Positions 6,022-8,333 of a stretch of DNA of 8,333 bases are shown here, piece by piece. Positions within the stretch are counted from its first letter, which is position 1. Each line of letters begins with the position of its first letter. The stretch comes from Deltaproteobacteria bacterium RIFOXYD12_FULL_50_9 (GTDB lineage: Bacteria > Desulfobacterota > Desulfobulbia > Desulfobulbales > CALZHT01). The notes beneath the pieces were generated by a model. The model saw nothing but the letters and a program-made list of their open reading frames with translations. It did no database searches and was not told the DNA's origin. The stretch lies in NCBI GenBank assembly GCA_001799225.1, contig MGTA01000063.1, positions 1 to 8,333 of the forward strand, read 5' to 3'. Both the position numbers and the translations under genes were made by a program.

Positions 6022-6990
6022 ATGGATACTATTAAGGTAGGTGTAATAGGCGTAGGCTATCTCGGCAAGTATCATGCCCAAAAATATGCTGCCATACCTG
6101 GAGTCGAACTGGTGGGTGTTGCCGATACTGATGAGGGTATGGGCCGGAGAGTGGCCGAACAAACCGGCGCTAAATATTTCAAAGATTTCAAGGAGTTGTT
6201 GGCAGTTGTCCAGGCAGTAAGCGTAGTTGTGCCGACCTCCGGGCATTTCGAAGTTGCTTCTGTCTGTCTTGCAGAGGGGATCGACGTCATGCTTGAAAAA
6301 CCCATGACCAGCACGCTTGTCGAGGCTGACGCTCTTATAGAACTTGCCGACCGACGCAATCTGGTCCTGCAGGTTGGCCATCTCGAACGCTACAACCCGG
6401 CCATCCTTGCCATGGAACAGTATCTGACCAAACCTATGTTTATTGAATCCCATCGCATCCATGTCTTTAAAAACCGGGGCACCGATGTTGATGTTGTTCT
6501 TGATTTAATGATTCATGATATTGATATTATAATGAGTTTAGTGAATTCACCAATCAAGACGATCCACACGGTCGGCATGCCGGTGGTTACCCAAACCACA
6601 GATATCGCCAATGCCCGGTTGATCTTTGAAAACGGCTGCACAGCTAATATTACGGTCAGCAGAATCTCCAGAGATAATATAAGACGGCTCAGAATCTTTC
6701 AGCCGCGTTCATTTATCTCGGTAGATTATGCCAAGAAAGAGATAATGGTGATCAAGCACTCAAAAGAGCTGGGAGAGGACGGTCTGCCCAAAGAGGAGAT
6801 AATCAATTCCTGCTTTATTGAAATAGATGCTCTCGAGACAGAGCTGAAAGACTTTATCGCCAATGTCCGCGCCCGTTCAATTCCGCGAGTTTCCGGCCTG
6901 GCCGGTCGCCGGGCTTTGGCAACGGCCCTGCTGATCATGGAACAGATTAAGGAACATATTGCCGCTCACCGGCATTTTTTTGCAGAATAG
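6022..6990 (+). CDS. Gfo/Idh/MocA family NAD(P)-dependent oxidoreductase, lpxB-linked
   Basis: This 322-residue protein has an N-terminal Rossmann fold: VGVIGVGYLGKYH (6-18) with the GxGxxG dinucleotide loop, and an acidic residue at the end of strand 2 (VGVADTD), which favours NAD. E92-K93-P94 is the family EKP motif. D161 and H165 in DLMIHDID complete the Lys-Asp-His set known from inositol dehydrogenase. Family members oxidise or reduce sugar hydroxyls. Genes of this type between other lpx genes and lpxB are common in deltaproteobacteria. In Acidithiobacillus, GnnA of this family oxidises the 3-OH of UDP-GlcNAc for amide-linked lipid A, so a role on a lipid A sugar is a fair hypothesis. 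GnnB, its transaminase partner, is not in the window. I chose ATG 6022, not the upstream ATG at 5830 inside dnaE. It directly precedes the Rossmann strand, lies 13 nt after the dnaE stop, and has TAAGGG at 6009-6014 as ribosome-binding site. Confidence 0.9.
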   Translation: MDTIKVGVIGVGYLGKYHAQKYAAIPGVELVGVADTDEGMGRRVAEQTGAKYFKDFKELLAVVQAVSVVVPTSGHFEVASVCLAEGIDVMLEKPMTSTLVEADALIELADRRNLVLQVGHLERYNPAILAMEQYLTKPMFIESHRIHVFKNRGTDVDVVLDLMIHDIDIIMSLVNSPIKTIHTVGMPVVTQTTDIANARLIFENGCTANITVSRISRDNIRRLRIFQPRSFISVDYAKKEIMVIKHSKELGEDGLPKEEIINSCFIEIDALETELKDFIANVRARSIPRVSGLAGRRALATALLIMEQIKEHIAAHRHFFAE

Positions 6991-7005
6991 GCTTTTGATA
7001 CCTCC

Positions 7006-8154
7006 ATGACTGAAAAAAGCATTATGATCGTGGCCGGCGAGGCGTCCGGTGACATGCATGGCGCCAGACTGGTTCGCGCTATGCATGAGCTTGACTCAAA
7101 CCTTACTTTCTGCGGCATGGGCAGTGTCAACCTCAAGGCGGCAGGCGTGGAAATGCTCTGCGATGCGGCCAGAATAGCCGTTGTCGGACTTACGGAAGTA
7201 ATAGGCCATTTAAGCGATATCCGCGCCGCTCTGCGTACTCTCGAACAAAGGATGCGGGAAAATCCTCCCGGTCTCCTCATCCTCATTGATTTCCCTGATT
7301 TCAACCTGATGCTGGCGGCCAAAGCTAAACGTCTAGGTATTCCAATTTTTTATTACATCAGTCCTCAAGTCTGGGCCTGGCGCAGCAACCGGGTCAAAAA
7401 GATCGGACGCCTGGTAAATCGGATGGCGGTGATTCTGCCTTTTGAGCAGAAATTTTATGCAGATCGTGGAGTAGCGGTTGATTTTGTCGGCCATCCTCTG
7501 CTTGATGCTGTCCACACCAGTATGACCAGACAGGAATTTTTACATAAGTACAACATCCCTGCCGGCTTGCCACTTGTAGGCATCCTGCCCGGCAGCCGAA
7601 AAAAAGAGATCATGACAATCCTGCCGATTTTTCTGGAAACGGCCAAACTGCTCGTTGCCGAACATGGTAAAATTGTTTTTCTTCTGCCGCTTGCCGCTAC
7701 CATATCCGAAAATCTCCTCTATGAAAACGGCCTGATCGGTTGTGACCTGGATATCCGAATCATCAGAGATGATCATTACGATCTTATGTCAGCCTGCAGT
7801 GCGGTCATGGCAGCATCCGGGACAGTTACTCTGGAATTGACTATCCTGCAAGTTCCCATGGTAGTCGCCTATCGCATTTCACCGCTCACCCATTTTCTCG
7901 GCCACCGGCTTATTAAAGTTAAATACGCGGCGCTGGCCAATCTCGTCGCAAATCGGCCTATTGTGCCGGAACTTCTCCAGCAAGATGCCAATCCTGCCGC
8001 CATCAGCAAAGCCCTGTCCAGACTCCTGACCGATGAGAAAACCCGGACAATAATGATCACAGAACTAGCCGAGGTCACGCACAGCCTGGGTGAGCCCGGT
8101 ACTGCCCGAAGGGTTGCAGCTCTGGCCTTAGCCACAATTTCCAGTAAATACTAA
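7006..8154 (+). CDS. lpxB: Lipid-A-disaccharide synthase
   Basis: This 382-residue protein matches LpxB (glycosyltransferase family 19) in length and motifs. These are VAGEASGDMHG (9-19), LIDFPDFN (93-100, with D98 at the position important in characterised LpxB), YISPQVWAWR (117-126), LPFE (144-147), VGHPLLD (161-167), LPGSRKKEI (194-202), AASGTVTLE (269-277) and IVPELLQ (319-325). It joins UDP-2,3-diacylglucosamine with lipid X to form the lipid A disaccharide, at the cytoplasmic face of the inner membrane. The start at 7006 is 15 nt after the oxidoreductase stop and in its frame, with no strong ribosome-binding site, so coupling to the upstream gene is possible. The reading frame ends in four consecutive stop codons (TAA TAA TAA TAG, 8152-8163). 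It shows the organism has a lipid-A outer membrane. Confidence 0.97.
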   Translation: MTEKSIMIVAGEASGDMHGARLVRAMHELDSNLTFCGMGSVNLKAAGVEMLCDAARIAVVGLTEVIGHLSDIRAALRTLEQRMRENPPGLLILIDFPDFNLMLAAKAKRLGIPIFYYISPQVWAWRSNRVKKIGRLVNRMAVILPFEQKFYADRGVAVDFVGHPLLDAVHTSMTRQEFLHKYNIPAGLPLVGILPGSRKKEIMTILPIFLETAKLLVAEHGKIVFLLPLAATISENLLYENGLIGCDLDIRIIRDDHYDLMSACSAVMAASGTVTLELTILQVPMVVAYRISPLTHFLGHRLIKVKYAALANLVANRPIVPELLQQDANPAAISKALSRLLTDEKTRTIMITELAEVTHSLGEPGTARRVAALALATISSKY

Positions 8155-8171
8155 TAATAATAGTTCAATAA

Positions 8172-8188
8172 TGGCCGTTTTTTTGCCA
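8172..8188 (+). terminator. Weak terminator-like element after lpxB
   Basis: TGGC (8172-8175) and GCCA (8185-8188) form a 4-bp stem around a loop that contains a run of seven T's (8178-8184). The T-run lies inside the loop and not after the stem, so this is not a canonical intrinsic terminator. It is listed only because it is the sole candidate at the end of the five-gene run. Confidence 0.15.
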
Positions 8189-8193
8189 ACTGC

Positions 8194-8295
8194 ATGATTT
8201 TCTTATTTTTACTTGTACATTTATCATCTCTAGCCTATGCTGTATGTGATATTTATTACGGAAACATTCTGACCAACCGAGAAATCAACAAATGA
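8194..8295 (+). CDS. Possible small protein (33 residues) with signal-peptide-like N-terminus
   Basis: ATG at 8194 opens a 33-codon frame ending at TGA 8293-8295. It starts MIFLFLLVHLSSLAYA, a hydrophobic stretch ending in an A-x-A-like cleavage site. A short polar tail follows with CDIYYGN and a C-terminal NREINK. Its TGA overlaps an ATG at 8292 (ATGA), a pattern typical of translational coupling to the next gene. Against it, there is no ribosome-binding site, no positive charge before the hydrophobic stretch, and AT-rich spacers readily produce such frames by chance. I recognise no family. Confidence 0.25.
   Translation: MIFLFLLVHLSSLAYAVCDIYYGNILTNREINK
8213..8241 (+). promoter_or_regulatory. 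Weak promoter candidate for the gene at the right edge
   Basis: TTGTAC (8213-8218) and TATGCT (8236-8241) are 17 nt apart, with three of six and four of six consensus matches. It would give a leader of about 55 nt to the gene starting near 8304. If it is real, the small ORF at 8194 would not be on the same transcript. Confidence 0.2.
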
Positions 8296-8303
8296 GGATT
8301 GTG

Positions 8304-8333
8304 ATGAACAAAGCAAGGACAAACCTTGACCTT
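8304..8333 (+). CDS. First ten codons of a further gene (truncated by window edge)
   Basis: ATG at 8304 reads MNKARTNLDL to the window edge. It is preceded by GAGGA at 8294-8298, a good ribosome-binding site 5 nt upstream. An in-frame ATG at 8292 (adding MRIV) overlaps the stop of the 33-codon ORF but has no ribosome-binding site of its own, so 8304 is preferred. Too little is visible to assign a product. Confidence 0.4.
   Translation, partial: MNKARTNLDL

Noticed and set aside
6988..7005. TAG readthrough (or pyrrolysine) fusing the oxidoreductase to LpxB
   Set aside because: They are in the same frame with five codons between, but both proteins have normal lengths and LpxB has its own ATG just before its first motif. 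The shared frame is probably chance.

Overview
The window looks like chromosomal DNA from a Gram-negative, lipid-A-making bacterium. The evidence is a complete lpxB, a full-length proteobacterial-type dnaE and a CheB-type signalling gene. Moderate GC content, the protein sequences and the arrangement of a Gfo/Idh/MocA oxidoreductase directly upstream of lpxB fit a deltaproteobacterium (Desulfobacterota, perhaps near the Desulfobulbales). That placement is judgement by eye, not a computed result.

Layout. Positions 1-577 (minus strand) hold the N-terminal part of a CheB-type methylesterase protein that runs off the left edge. Positions 578-745 are a very AT-rich divergent promoter region. Positions 746-1321 (plus) encode a Uma2-family putative endonuclease. 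Positions 1322-1476 form a spacer with a good sigma-70-like promoter (TTGAGC-N17-TAGAAT, extended -10). From 1477 to 8154 five genes run on the plus strand with gaps of 30 nt or less or an overlap: a 55-residue Trm112-like zinc protein, a TIM-barrel sugar isomerase/AP-endonuclease-2 superfamily protein, dnaE, a Gfo/Idh/MocA oxidoreductase and lpxB. Positions 8155-8291 are an AT-rich spacer with a possible 33-codon ORF with a signal-peptide-like start. The first codons of another gene reach the right edge.

How the genes fit together. The 1477-8154 run looks like one transcription unit joining the replicative polymerase (dnaE) to lipid A synthesis (lpxB), with a translation-maturation cofactor at its head. 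E. coli also carries lpxB and dnaE in one cluster, but there lpxB lies upstream of dnaE. Here the order is reversed and an NAD-type sugar oxidoreductase sits between them. That oxidoreductase could act on a lipid A precursor (GnnA-like), but this is a hypothesis.

Most of the window is housekeeping. No mobile element, tRNA, rRNA, CRISPR array or obvious new defence system was seen. The best second-look items are the lpxB-linked oxidoreductase, the metal-site-complete TIM-barrel protein translationally coupled to dnaE, the 9-base homopolymer inside the cheB-like gene, and several small ORFs in the spacers.
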